Assembly (NCBI RefSeq): GCF_040719145.1
Contig: NZ_JBFDUZ010000003.1
Location: 421,424-485,423 of the forward strand
Source of the DNA: Paenibacillus sp. JQZ6Y-1
GTDB taxonomy: Bacteria > Bacillota > Bacilli > Paenibacillales > Paenibacillaceae
Direction: 5' to 3'
DNA: 64,000 nucleotides
In this document: piece after piece, positions 24,813 to 32,206 of the stretch
Position numbering within the stretch: the first letter of the stretch is position 1
Layout: each line of letters opens with the position of its first letter
The notes under the pieces: generated by a model
Database searches by the model: none
Seen by the model: the letters and a program-made list of their open reading frames with translations, nothing else
Told to the model about the DNA's origin: nothing
Position numbers and translations under genes: made by a program

Positions 24813-25618
24813 CGCAAAGCACCCCTTTTTCGATAAGCAAAATGATTGGTTGGTCCGTGTACCGAGCCGATGCCAAGCCCGTCTTCAATCGCTGCGTGTA
24901 CGAAGGCTTTGGCGGTTTGTACGGCTTCCAGTAATCCGCTGCCTTTGGCAAGTTCGGCAGTCATAGCTGCTGAATAGGTGCAGCCGGTTCCGTGGGTGTG
25001 CGGAGTGTTCACACGCGGACGCTCTACATAATGGAAGTGTGTGCCGTCGAATAGTACATCCACTGCCTGCGTAGTGGATGTATCATGCCCGCCCTTGATC
25101 ACCGCGGCGCGAGCACCCATCTGTACAAGCTGCCGTGCCGCCTGTTCACGCTCGCTCAGTGTACGTATCGTATTGCCGGTCAATAGCTCCGCCTCGGGTA
25201 CATTGGGCGTAATAACTGCTGCCAATGGCAACAGCTCCTGAATCAGCGCTTGGATCGCCTGTTGTTGCAGCAGCACCGAGCCGCCTTTTGCCACCATGAC
25301 TGGGTCAATGATCAGCTTGCTCCATTGATACTGTCGTACCGCTGTTGCCACTTCGCGAATAATCTCGGCGCTGAACAGCATGCCGGTCTTTACCGCATCC
25401 GGTTGTAGATCATCCCCGATGGAATGCAGCTGAGTAATCACGCCCTCACGCTCGACGGGATATACGCCCTGCACACCGGCAGTATTTTGCGCGGTCACCG
25501 CAGTCAGCACGGACATGCCATACACGCCTAGCTCTTGAAAGGTTTTCAAATCTGCCTGAATCCCTGCCCCGCCGCCGCTATCCGAGCCAGCAATCGTTAA
25601 TGCCTGATATATACGCAT
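24809..25618 (-). CDS. thiD: Hydroxymethylpyrimidine/phosphomethylpyrimidine kinase
   Basis: Phosphorylates HMP twice to HMP-pyrophosphate for thiamine synthesis. A ribokinase-fold protein of 269 residues starting MRIYQALTIAGSDSGGGAGI with the substrate loop QADLKTFQELGVYGMSVLTAVTAQNT, VMVAKGG, ITPNVPEAELL, and the nucleotide motif PHTHGTGCTYSAAMTAELAKG near the C-terminus. ATG 25618 has AAAGGGGAG upstream and starts one base past the thiM stop codon, so the genes are coupled. Confidence 0.96.
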   Translation of the reverse strand: MRIYQALTIAGSDSGGGAGIQADLKTFQELGVYGMSVLTAVTAQNTAGVQGVYPVEREGVITQLHSIGDDLQPDAVKTGMLFSAEIIREVATAVRQYQWSKLIIDPVMVAKGGSVLLQQQAIQALIQELLPLAAVITPNVPEAELLTGNTIRTLSEREQAARQLVQMGARAAVIKGGHDTSTTQAVDVLFDGTHFHYVERPRVNTPHTHGTGCTYSAAMTAELAKGSGLLEAVQTAKAFVHAAIEDGLGIGSVHGPTNHFAYRKRGALR

Positions 25619-25619
25619 C

Positions 25620-26450
25620 CTATGCTCCCCTTTCTGTTCCATCTATGGAATGTAGCTGAGACATACGCGCCCGCTGCTGTACTTGCTCTGGCGTAACCGT
25701 ATTTAATGCGTTCAACAGTTCCATCTGAAAACTGCCTGTTCCGCGCTGTCCAGCATTCTCCGCCGCCAGCTCCGCAGCTACGCCGTAAACAGTCAACGCT
25801 TCAACCGATGCTTGCAGCCATTGCATCCGACTGCCATCCGTCACCGCAGCAAAAGCAGCCACCACCGAGCTAAGCAGGCAGCCTGCGCCCGTCACTTGTG
25901 TCAGTAGCGGATGACCGTTGGCAATGCTGTATACCTGTTCCCCGTCCGTCACTAGATCCTCTGCACCTGTAATCACTACGATGCAGTTCAACTGACGCGC
26001 CGCACGGGTCGCAAGCTGTACTCGATCCCCATCTCCACCGCCTGCATCCACACCTTTGATCTGCCATGCTTCTCCGACAACGTTTGCCACCTCCGCCACA
26101 TTGCCGCGGAGTATATCAACGCGTACCTCTTCGGTGATCTGCTGTGCAGAAGCAGTACGATATGGCGTTGCTCCCGCACCTACTGGGTCGAATACGACGG
26201 GTACACCCGCATGATTCGCCGCTTTGCCCGCCAGTAGAATCGACTGTACCACATAGGGATCAAGCGTCCCGATATTCAGCATGACTGCCCCCGCCATCGC
26301 TGCCACATCCTCCACTTCCTCATGTGCAAATGCCATAAATGGCGAAGCGCCTAGTGCCAGCAATCCATTCGCAGTAAAGTTCGTAACGACAACATTGGTA
26401 ATATTGTGAACAAGCGGCTGACGCTCCCGTACCGTTCGCAAAAAAGACAT
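25620..26450 (-). CDS. thiM: Hydroxyethylthiazole kinase
   Basis: Salvages thiazole alcohol to thiazole phosphate. A 276-residue ribokinase-like protein: [20 protein letters not shown] at the start, [48 protein letters not shown], and [25 protein letters not shown] for ATP binding. ATG 26450 has AAGGAGG 8 nt upstream; the open frame continues upstream only through the riboswitch leader. First gene of the thiM-thiD-thiE operon. Presence of salvage genes and absence of thiC or thiG here suggests scavenging. Confidence 0.96.
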   Translation of the reverse strand: MSFLRTVRERQPLVHNITNVVVTNFTANGLLALGASPFMAFAHEEVEDVAAMAGAVMLNIGTLDPYVVQSILLAGKAANHAGVPVVFDPVGAGATPYRTASAQQITEEVRVDILRGNVAEVANVVGEAWQIKGVDAGGGDGDRVQLATRAARQLNCIVVITGAEDLVTDGEQVYSIANGHPLLTQVTGAGCLLSSVVAAFAAVTDGSRMQWLQASVEALTVYGVAAELAAENAGQRGTGSFQMELLNALNTVTPEQVQQRARMSQLHSIDGTERGA

Positions 26451-26490
26451 GATCGTTCCTCCTTCAAATGTTTTACAATGAAAATAAACG

Positions 26491-26528
26491 CAAAAAAACC
26501 CACCGTGTTCTCCGAGGAGACAGGTGGG
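26491..26528 (-). terminator. Expression-platform terminator of the TPP riboswitch
   Basis: On the minus strand CCCACC pairs with GGTGGG (26523-26528 with 26499-26504) around a loop, followed by a run of seven or more T. It lies between the aptamer and the thiM ribosome site, so TPP binding would favour termination. Confidence 0.85.
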
Positions 26529-26597
26529 TCGTATCCTTTCACCAGAAACCGCCATCTCTTGATGCCAATGGCTGCCTATTGCATGAACGAATCGATG

Positions 26598-26682
26598 TTC
26601 CACTTCCCTCCGCTGGTATCATCCAGATCAGGTTCCAAGGGTCCAGAATCATCTTCCGTCTCAGCCGTTAGGCTCCCCTAGT
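26598..26682 (-). promoter_or_regulatory. TPP (thi-box) riboswitch aptamer
   Basis: On the minus strand the THI-box elements appear in order: GGGGAGCC, GGCTGAGA, ACCCTTGGAACCTGATCTGG, a GATACCAGCG segment, and GGAGGGAAGTGG. The pattern CUGAGA ... ACCUGAUCUGGAU ... GGGAAGUGG is diagnostic. It controls the thiM-thiD-thiE operon through the terminator that follows. Confidence 0.97.
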
Positions 26683-26799
26683 GAAATGTATAGGATATGC
26701 AGTTTTACTTAGTTCGTGTGACAGTTGTTGCACGTTTACCATATCATGCTCATGCGCATTTGGCAAAGTGAGCGTGCCTATCACTAGCAGCTGAGATGC

Positions 26800-27630
26800 T
26801 CAGATCATCCAGTGCTGCCACTGCGTCTGTGCGGCTTCGCGCTCGGCAAGCCATTGACGCGTATGATCCAGCAGCTCGCGCCGATGTGGACCAGAAGAAT
26901 ACGTATGATCCGCTTGGAAAATAATCTGCTTATCGCAGCGACCCTCCGTGCGCGTCCAAAACTCCTTTTGGTATAGGAACGAATAATCAACCGGAATCAC
27001 ATCATCGCCCGTACCATGTACGACTAGCACATCGCCTGTAAAGCGGCGCGCTTCCTGAAATGGTTGAAAATTGCCTAGCGATTCAAAATAAACCGGTGTA
27101 AATGTATAGCTCTGATGATCTGCTTCCCCTTCGATCACCGCCTGCTCATACGTTTCGCGACCGACAATTTTGACAATATCGTTAAATGGATGACCAACCG
27201 CCGACCAGAGCACCAGATGATTGACGCGGCGATCACGAACCGCAGTCAGCAGCGCTACCGCGCCACCCAGACTATGACCCAGCAGCGTTACACGCGTAGG
27301 ATCAATATCATTGCAGTTGACGACATAATCCAATACGGTACGCGTCTGCTCCACCATGGACTCAATACCCTGCTGCCCATATTGACCGCCGCTCTCGCCG
27401 CAACCGGCATAGTCGAAACGAACAACCATGTATCCGTCTGATGCCAGCTCACGCGCACTGTTTACAAACAGCCGATCTGTACCGATGCGACTGCCGATAA
27501 ACCCATGACAGATCACAACTAGCGGTGTTCGCCCTTTCCCCTTGCCTTCCGCTTTGTGCTCCTGCGCAGGGTAATGGATGCTAGCTGCCAGATCTACATC
27601 ATGATGACGAATCGTAATATTCCGTTCCAT
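26800..27630 (-). CDS. Alpha/beta hydrolase, esterase/dienelactone hydrolase-like
   Basis: A 276-residue cytoplasmic hydrolase. The oxyanion region VICHGFIGSRIGTDRLF is followed by VVRFDYAGCGESGGQ, the nucleophile elbow LLGHSLGGAVALL (Ser), the Asp-bearing VVHGTGDDVIPVDYS and the His in FQADHTYSSGPHR. The family acts on esters or peptide-like substrates; the substrate cannot be told. AAGGAGG precedes the ATG. It stands alone between the thi riboswitch and a divergent DUF1129 gene. Confidence 0.88.
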   Translation of the reverse strand: MERNITIRHHDVDLAASIHYPAQEHKAEGKGKGRTPLVVICHGFIGSRIGTDRLFVNSARELASDGYMVVRFDYAGCGESGGQYGQQGIESMVEQTRTVLDYVVNCNDIDPTRVTLLGHSLGGAVALLTAVRDRRVNHLVLWSAVGHPFNDIVKIVGRETYEQAVIEGEADHQSYTFTPVYFESLGNFQPFQEARRFTGDVLVVHGTGDDVIPVDYSFLYQKEFWTRTEGRCDKQIIFQADHTYSSGPHRRELLDHTRQWLAEREAAQTQWQHWMI

Positions 27631-28110
27631 GGTAATTCCTCCTTGTCTGTATGGTTGCTATAGGGGCTGGGCTTGCTCAGCGTCCCGTATCTTTTCGTCT
27701 GTATTACCTCTATCACCCTATACCCTATACTCTGCTGTCTTCCTGAAAGCGCAAGAATACGAGTTTTTATTTAAAATTAAATAATTCCGATAAGTTTAGT
27801 GAGTTTTATTCTTAGTTCCTATAATATCATTCTGCCGAGTGAATTGTCAATCTAGCGAAAGTGTGGCAAAATAGTGATTTCCGGGTTCTAAATCTATGTG
27901 GGTACGAAGGGCTGCAAGCGCTCTACCTGCGATGTGTCCATCGGCATTCGTATGTGCCAATCTGATATGACCGATAGGCGTAATTCCGGGTAATAGTGAA
28001 TATACATATCCTGCATAACAGGTATGATCCGCATATGATTCCATGAGGTTCGCCTTTGGATGACAGGCGGTTTCAATATCATGAAACGATTGAGAAATGG
28101 AGGAACAGCT
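27631..28110. other. Intergenic region between divergent genes
   Basis: About 480 bp holding the promoters of the hydrolase and DUF1129 genes. A minus-strand frame from 28041 down to 27847 (start MESYADHTCYAGYVY) has protein-like composition but no good ribosome site. It could be a small gene or a remnant. Otherwise nothing clear. Confidence 0.4.
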
Positions 28111-28779
28111 ATGAGTACAGTGCGTCATTTGGTTAAAGACATCAATGTGATCCGGGATCAACTCAATCAGGAGAATCTAAACTATTACGATGATGTGATC
28201 GTGTATGTTCGTGATGCTCGGATCGAGCGCCAGTCCGGCGAGGAGCTGCTGCTGGAAATGGGACAGCATCTGCTGGATGCGCAGAAACGGAAGCAGAGCG
28301 CGGTACAGCTGTTCGGCAAGGACTCCGACACATATGCCACTCAGCTGATCGAGAATTTGCCGGAACGCCGGCAGCTCAGCAAACCGATGTATTATGTGAT
28401 GATCGTATGGATTGCGCTGACATGGGTATTTCTACTACAAGCACTTGCTGGCTTTTTCAAAATCAATGTCAGCGGCACCGGTGTCGTTGGCGAGATCAGT
28501 CTATCGACACTCGTACTGGTTGCCGCCGGTGCCATCGTGCTGGTCGAACTGGTTACGCGTGTAGCCAATCAGCCTGTAGAAAAGAGCGATCTGGATCGTC
28601 CGCGTATGCAAATCAACGCTCGCTCGGTACTCACGTACGTGGTGGTTCTGGTAGTGATCATCGTGGTCGGCAACTACCTGCGTCATGTGATGCCCGTCGT
28701 GATCATTTCGCCGTGGCTAAGCCTTGTATTGTGCATAATCGGTATTCTGGGGCAAAAGTTTATCTTTATGCGCCGCTGA
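28111..28779 (+). CDS. DUF1129 family membrane protein
   Basis: A 222-residue protein with the DUF1129 layout. A cytoplasmic N-terminal domain of about 85 residues contains ELLLEMGQHLLDAQKRKQSA and QLFGKDSDTYATQLIENLPER. Four membrane helices follow (about 97-118, 131-153, 178-197 and 202-218). Family function is unknown. The ATG at 28111 has GGAGG 7 nt upstream; the earlier in-frame ATGs do not. It is followed by a strong terminator. Confidence 0.85.
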   Translation: MSTVRHLVKDINVIRDQLNQENLNYYDDVIVYVRDARIERQSGEELLLEMGQHLLDAQKRKQSAVQLFGKDSDTYATQLIENLPERRQLSKPMYYVMIVWIALTWVFLLQALAGFFKINVSGTGVVGEISLSTLVLVAAGAIVLVELVTRVANQPVEKSDLDRPRMQINARSVLTYVVVLVVIIVVGNYLRHVMPVVIISPWLSLVLCIIGILGQKFIFMRR

Positions 28780-28805
28780 CAAAGCATCCATCCTAAGAAA
28801 TGAAC

Positions 28806-28848
28806 AAAGGGCATCTTGTCGCAACATCGCGGCAGGATGCCCTTTTGA
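28806..28848 (+). terminator. Terminator after the DUF1129 gene
   Basis: AAAGGGCATC (28806-28815) pairs with GATGCCCTTT (28836-28845), with further pairing inside, followed by T-rich sequence. Confidence 0.88.
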
Positions 28849-28928
28849 TTGTGCGCGTGCGTTAGAATATCATCCGTACATCCTACAAAACTGCAACCTG
28901 TCGCTAGGATCACTCGTCGGTAAAGGTG

Positions 28929-28980
28929 AAGGATTACGCCAATCCTAGGCTGGATATATGCCAGCTTGGTCATCCTTTTT
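28929..28980 (+). promoter_or_regulatory. Attenuator-like alternating hairpins upstream of a lipoprotein gene
   Basis: AGGATT (28930-28935) can pair with AATCCT (28941-28946). Alternatively AAGGAT (28929-28934) pairs with ATCCTT (28972-28977), enclosing a GGCTGG/CCAGCT hairpin (28948-28966) and followed by TTTTT. The two pairings exclude each other. It lies 160 nt before the lipoprotein start at 29139. It might be a regulated leader or just a second terminator; no known riboswitch motif is recognised. Confidence 0.4.
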
Positions 28981-29138
28981 CGCTTTGACGTACGATTCAG
29001 GCAGTGCCAGTTCCGTCATTCGGTGTCAATTTTGTTCCATTCACTGAGCGGGAATGTGGTTATATAACGAGAGATCATTCTCTTATCGGAGCACGCTGTG
29101 CGCTGCCGCAAATCACAATCATCAAAGGAGCTGTCATT

Positions 29139-30185
29139 ATGAGAAAAACAAGTCTTTTGCTTGCCAGCCTAATGCTGATCGCCATTCTGTCCGCTTGTTC
29201 GGGCAAATCGGAAGCCCCCGGTACAACGACAACACCGGAAGCAACTGAAAATTCAGGCAACACCGCACCAGAGACAGGCAACAACACTACGCCAGAAAGC
29301 ACACCATCTGCTGAAGAAGCCAAAATCATTGCCAACAAGCAGTTGGTACTAAATATGTATAACGATATACTAAACGGACATCAATTGGACAAAGCCGACC
29401 AGTATCTGGCGGAGGATTACATTCAGCATAATCCATACGCTGCCACCGGACGTGAAGGCTTCGTATCGTTCTTTACGCCATTTATTAAAGAAAATCCAGA
29501 TTATAAAGTCAATCTGCGCGGTATGATCGGTCAGGGCGATCTAGTGGCAGTCTTCACTACGCCAGACACAGCCGCTGCCGCAACAACCACAACTGATTCT
29601 AATGAATCATCCAGCAGCACCGAATCGGCAGCAAACACTACAGCTGCCACACCGGGCGCTGTGGTAGACATTTACCGAATCGCTGACGGCAAAATCGCTG
29701 AGCACTGGGATGTATCGCAATCGGCTGGCAGCAACACCGATGCCGCAGCTCTGCAAAACTTGTTGCCATCGACATCGACCGAAGTGAAGCTTGCCAATAC
29801 GGATCGTGCAACCGTAGCCGCAAATGCTAGCTTTGTCAGCAACTTTTTCAAAAGCTTCTTCAATGAACACAATACAGATATTGCTAACGAAGCCGTCAAC
29901 GAAAACGTAACCCAACACGGCTCCGATATTCAAAACGGTCGCAGCGCGCTGATCAGCCACTACCTGACTCAGTTCCGCTCCAACCCCAACACCAAAGCAA
30001 CCGTAACCAACACCATCGCCGAAGGCGATCTCGTTCTGGTACACAGCCACATGCAAACCAGCGACACCGACCGTGGCAACGCCGTCATCACTATCTTCCG
30101 TGTCAACGACGGTCAAATCGCTGAAATGTGGACCTTATCTCAACCCGTCCCAGAACAATCCGCCAACGACAACACTATGTTCTAA
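29139..30185 (+). CDS. Lipoprotein with two SnoaL/NTF2-like domains
   Basis: The ATG at 29139 follows AAAGGAG. The 348-residue product has a lipoprotein signal (MRKTSLLLASLMLIAILSAC), a T/P/E/N-rich linker of about 45 residues, then two tandem NTF2-like (SnoaL) domains. Domain one is about 65-200 (LVLNMYNDILNGHQLDKADQ, YLAEDYIQHNPYAATGREGF, GAVVDIYRIADGKIAEHWDV). Domain two is about 220-340 (FVSNFFKSFFNEHNTD, NENVTQHGSDIQNGRSAL, AVITIFRVNDGQIAEMWTLS). A T/S/A-rich stretch interrupts the first domain. It is anchored on the outer face of the membrane; substrate unknown. Confidence 0.88.
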   Translation: MRKTSLLLASLMLIAILSACSGKSEAPGTTTTPEATENSGNTAPETGNNTTPESTPSAEEAKIIANKQLVLNMYNDILNGHQLDKADQYLAEDYIQHNPYAATGREGFVSFFTPFIKENPDYKVNLRGMIGQGDLVAVFTTPDTAAAATTTTDSNESSSSTESAANTTAATPGAVVDIYRIADGKIAEHWDVSQSAGSNTDAAALQNLLPSTSTEVKLANTDRATVAANASFVSNFFKSFFNEHNTDIANEAVNENVTQHGSDIQNGRSALISHYLTQFRSNPNTKATVTNTIAEGDLVLVHSHMQTSDTDRGNAVITIFRVNDGQIAEMWTLSQPVPEQSANDNTMF

Positions 30186-30230
30186 AGCGCCATCCACTAT
30201 TCCAAAAAACCTTATCCTTCACACCCCCGG

Positions 30231-30259
30231 CAGCCTGCCCACCGCAGGCTGCTTTTTTC
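30231..30259 (+). terminator. Terminator after the NTF2-like lipoprotein gene
   Basis: GCAGCCTG (30231-30238) pairs with CAGGCTGC (30246-30253), followed by TTTTTT. Confidence 0.88.
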
Positions 30260-30300
30260 ATTCCATTACCCTTCCCTACCAGAGTAGACAATGAGATAGT

Positions 30301-30449
30301 GTGGACGATGCACGGAGCGGAGGAAAGGGAATAGGGGGAATGACCGACTTTGGCGTGTGAACATCTACCTTCTCTCCATCAACGATGTTCACACGCCACC
30401 GGAGGACATCCCCCTATCCCTTTCCGAAGCGCCCCACTGCATCCCACAA
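30301..30449. repeat. 149-nt imperfect inverted repeat
   Basis: One long stem-loop. Segments pair as 30301-30305/30445-30449, 30308-30313/30439-30444, 30315-30320/30431-30436 (one mismatch), 30323-30339/30411-30426 (one bulge), and a perfect 15-bp top stem 30352-30366/30385-30399 with an 18-nt loop. It lies between a terminator and the next gene with no ORF inside. It may be a MITE-like element, a structured RNA, or a fossil of an insertion. Confidence 0.7.
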
Positions 30450-30583
30450 CCTACCCCATTGCCTTCCCTCCCCACCATTATGATTCTTAAGTAACATAAA
30501 AATCCGACCTCGTTTGTCCGATGTTATACATAGGCAACCTTCACCGAAGGTTCAACCAACACAGAAAAGGAGCTTTCGAGGAC

Positions 30584-31573
30584 ATGCAACTGAGACGTAT
30601 TCGTAATCTAATCATTGTGCTGCTCTACATATCGATTGCCTTCGTCGTCACCTTCTATGTGCTGAGCCTGAAATATCCTCACGCCTCGGCATTCTCGTAC
30701 GAAACGTGCCGAGCGACCTACGATATGCAGGACGATCTATTCCAGACATTGAATGGCGATGCACCGGAAGCCGATCAACATATCGCTTCTGCAGCCGAGC
30801 TTCCTGTCGTGCCAGCAACTCCTAATGGCAAAGCCAGCCATGTAGCGGTACTCATGTACCATTACGTCGTACCTGAAAAATACAATGTCGAGCCTAACAA
30901 TGCTCGTATCAATCTAGAAGCATTTGAGCAGGGCATGAAATATTTGCATGATGAAGGCTACCATACAGCGACACTGAAGGAACTGGAGCAATACGTACGC
31001 GGCGAAATCCAACTGCCAGAGAAAACGGTCGTGCTTACCTTTGACGACGGCTACCAAAATAACATCATCTACGCTTACCCAGTTCTAAAAAAATACGGCT
31101 TCCGCGCCAACATCTTTATCGTCGGCACCAAGCTATCTGACAAAACACAAACATTCGTACCTACTGCCAAAACTACGATTTCACGGGCAGAAATGAAAAA
31201 AACCAAAGACGTATTCGATTATCACAGCCATACGTACAATCTGCATTACAAAAGTCTCGTAGAATGCGCTGAATATTACGTAGCTGGCAAAGACGGCAAC
31301 CGATTCAACCATGACATTCAGCTAATGAAAAGCAAAACCGGTATCGACACACCGTATTTCGCTTATCCATACGGCGAATACAATCCACAAATGGTCTATG
31401 ATCTCAAAACGCATGGCTACCGCATGGCATTTACCGTTCGCCCCGGCTACGTCCATCCCGGAGACGATCTGATGTATTTGCCAAGACTTAACGTCACCTC
31501 GACTACTACGGTCAAGCATTTGCTAAACTTACCGGATGTGGATGATAAGAGTCTGGTTAAGAAAAAACAATAA
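30584..31573 (+). CDS. Membrane-anchored polysaccharide deacetylase (CE4)
   Basis: ATG 30584 follows AAGGAG. The 329-residue protein has an uncleaved N-terminal membrane helix (about 9-28), a linker of about 60 residues, then a CE4/NodB domain: VAVLMYHYVVPEKYN, VVLTFDDGYQNN (motif 1 with metal-binding Asp), YHSHTYNLHY (motif 2 His pair) and FAYPYGEYN (motif 3). Such enzymes remove acetyl groups from peptidoglycan or exopolysaccharide at the cell surface; the closest layout is the IcaB/PgaB-like extracellular type. A paralogue lies at 47432. Confidence 0.9.
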   Translation: MQLRRIRNLIIVLLYISIAFVVTFYVLSLKYPHASAFSYETCRATYDMQDDLFQTLNGDAPEADQHIASAAELPVVPATPNGKASHVAVLMYHYVVPEKYNVEPNNARINLEAFEQGMKYLHDEGYHTATLKELEQYVRGEIQLPEKTVVLTFDDGYQNNIIYAYPVLKKYGFRANIFIVGTKLSDKTQTFVPTAKTTISRAEMKKTKDVFDYHSHTYNLHYKSLVECAEYYVAGKDGNRFNHDIQLMKSKTGIDTPYFAYPYGEYNPQMVYDLKTHGYRMAFTVRPGYVHPGDDLMYLPRLNVTSTTTVKHLLNLPDVDDKSLVKKKQ

Positions 31574-31613
31574 CGATATATTCACCGTGCTCCGACAGAT
31601 ACGCTGCTGATTC

Positions 31614-31638
31614 CAAGCCGCAATGTCGGGGCTTTTTT
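31614..31638 (+). terminator. Weak terminator after the deacetylase gene
   Basis: AAGCC (31615-31619) pairs with GGCTT (31630-31634) before a run of six T. Short stem, hence modest confidence. Confidence 0.45.
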
Positions 31639-31836
31639 CTATGATGGTGTTTTGCAATTTACGAGTAGTTCACTCAAAATAGAAGGAAGCGGGTAATACG
31701 TTAATACATGCCACCTACACAGTAGAGGAAAGAATATATGAACATGTGCTTCGATATAGGCTTCATAAGCGCTTTTTATCCTTGTTCATTATGCTGCTAG
31801 TTATCGGTATGTGACTATTGCTCAGGAGGACTTCCC

Positions 31837-32055
31837 ATGACCATCGGCGAATGCTTAAATATGCTGCACGATAGTGTGATTCTGATCGACCTGACCCGTC
31901 CCGGTTATCCAACCCTGACGGTCAAACAATTGAAAAAGACGCTGCCGCTGGATGAGGATGGATATGAAGTCCGTTTACGCAGCTTTAATTTTGGCCGGAC
32001 CCAGAAGCGTTCTATCGCCAGAATCGGCGGACCTAATTTGTGGAACGAAAGTTAG
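31837..32055 (+). CDS. Small hypothetical protein
   Basis: A 72-residue soluble basic protein (MTIGECLNMLHDSVILID ... NFGRTQKRSIARIGGPN). AGGAGG lies 7 nt before the ATG, which is the main reason to accept it. No domain recognised. It precedes ppk by 150 bp on the same strand and might share its transcript. Confidence 0.65.
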   Translation: MTIGECLNMLHDSVILIDLTRPGYPTLTVKQLKKTLPLDEDGYEVRLRSFNFGRTQKRSIARIGGPNLWNES

Positions 32056-32206
32056 CGCTCATTTTACACAGCGTTAACAATACAGGGCTATACTGGCTAC
32101 ATACGATGAAATGTTGCAGCATTCGACATTGCTGGTTCTCTGCTGCACCAACCCATAGCACTACAACCCGGCAAATTCAGGAATAAAATCATGAACCGGA
32201 GGCATT

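Noticed and set aside
27847..28041. Possible 65-residue minus-strand gene (MESYADHTCYAG...)
   Set aside because: Protein-like composition but weak ribosome site and no known family; kept only as a remark in the intergenic entry.
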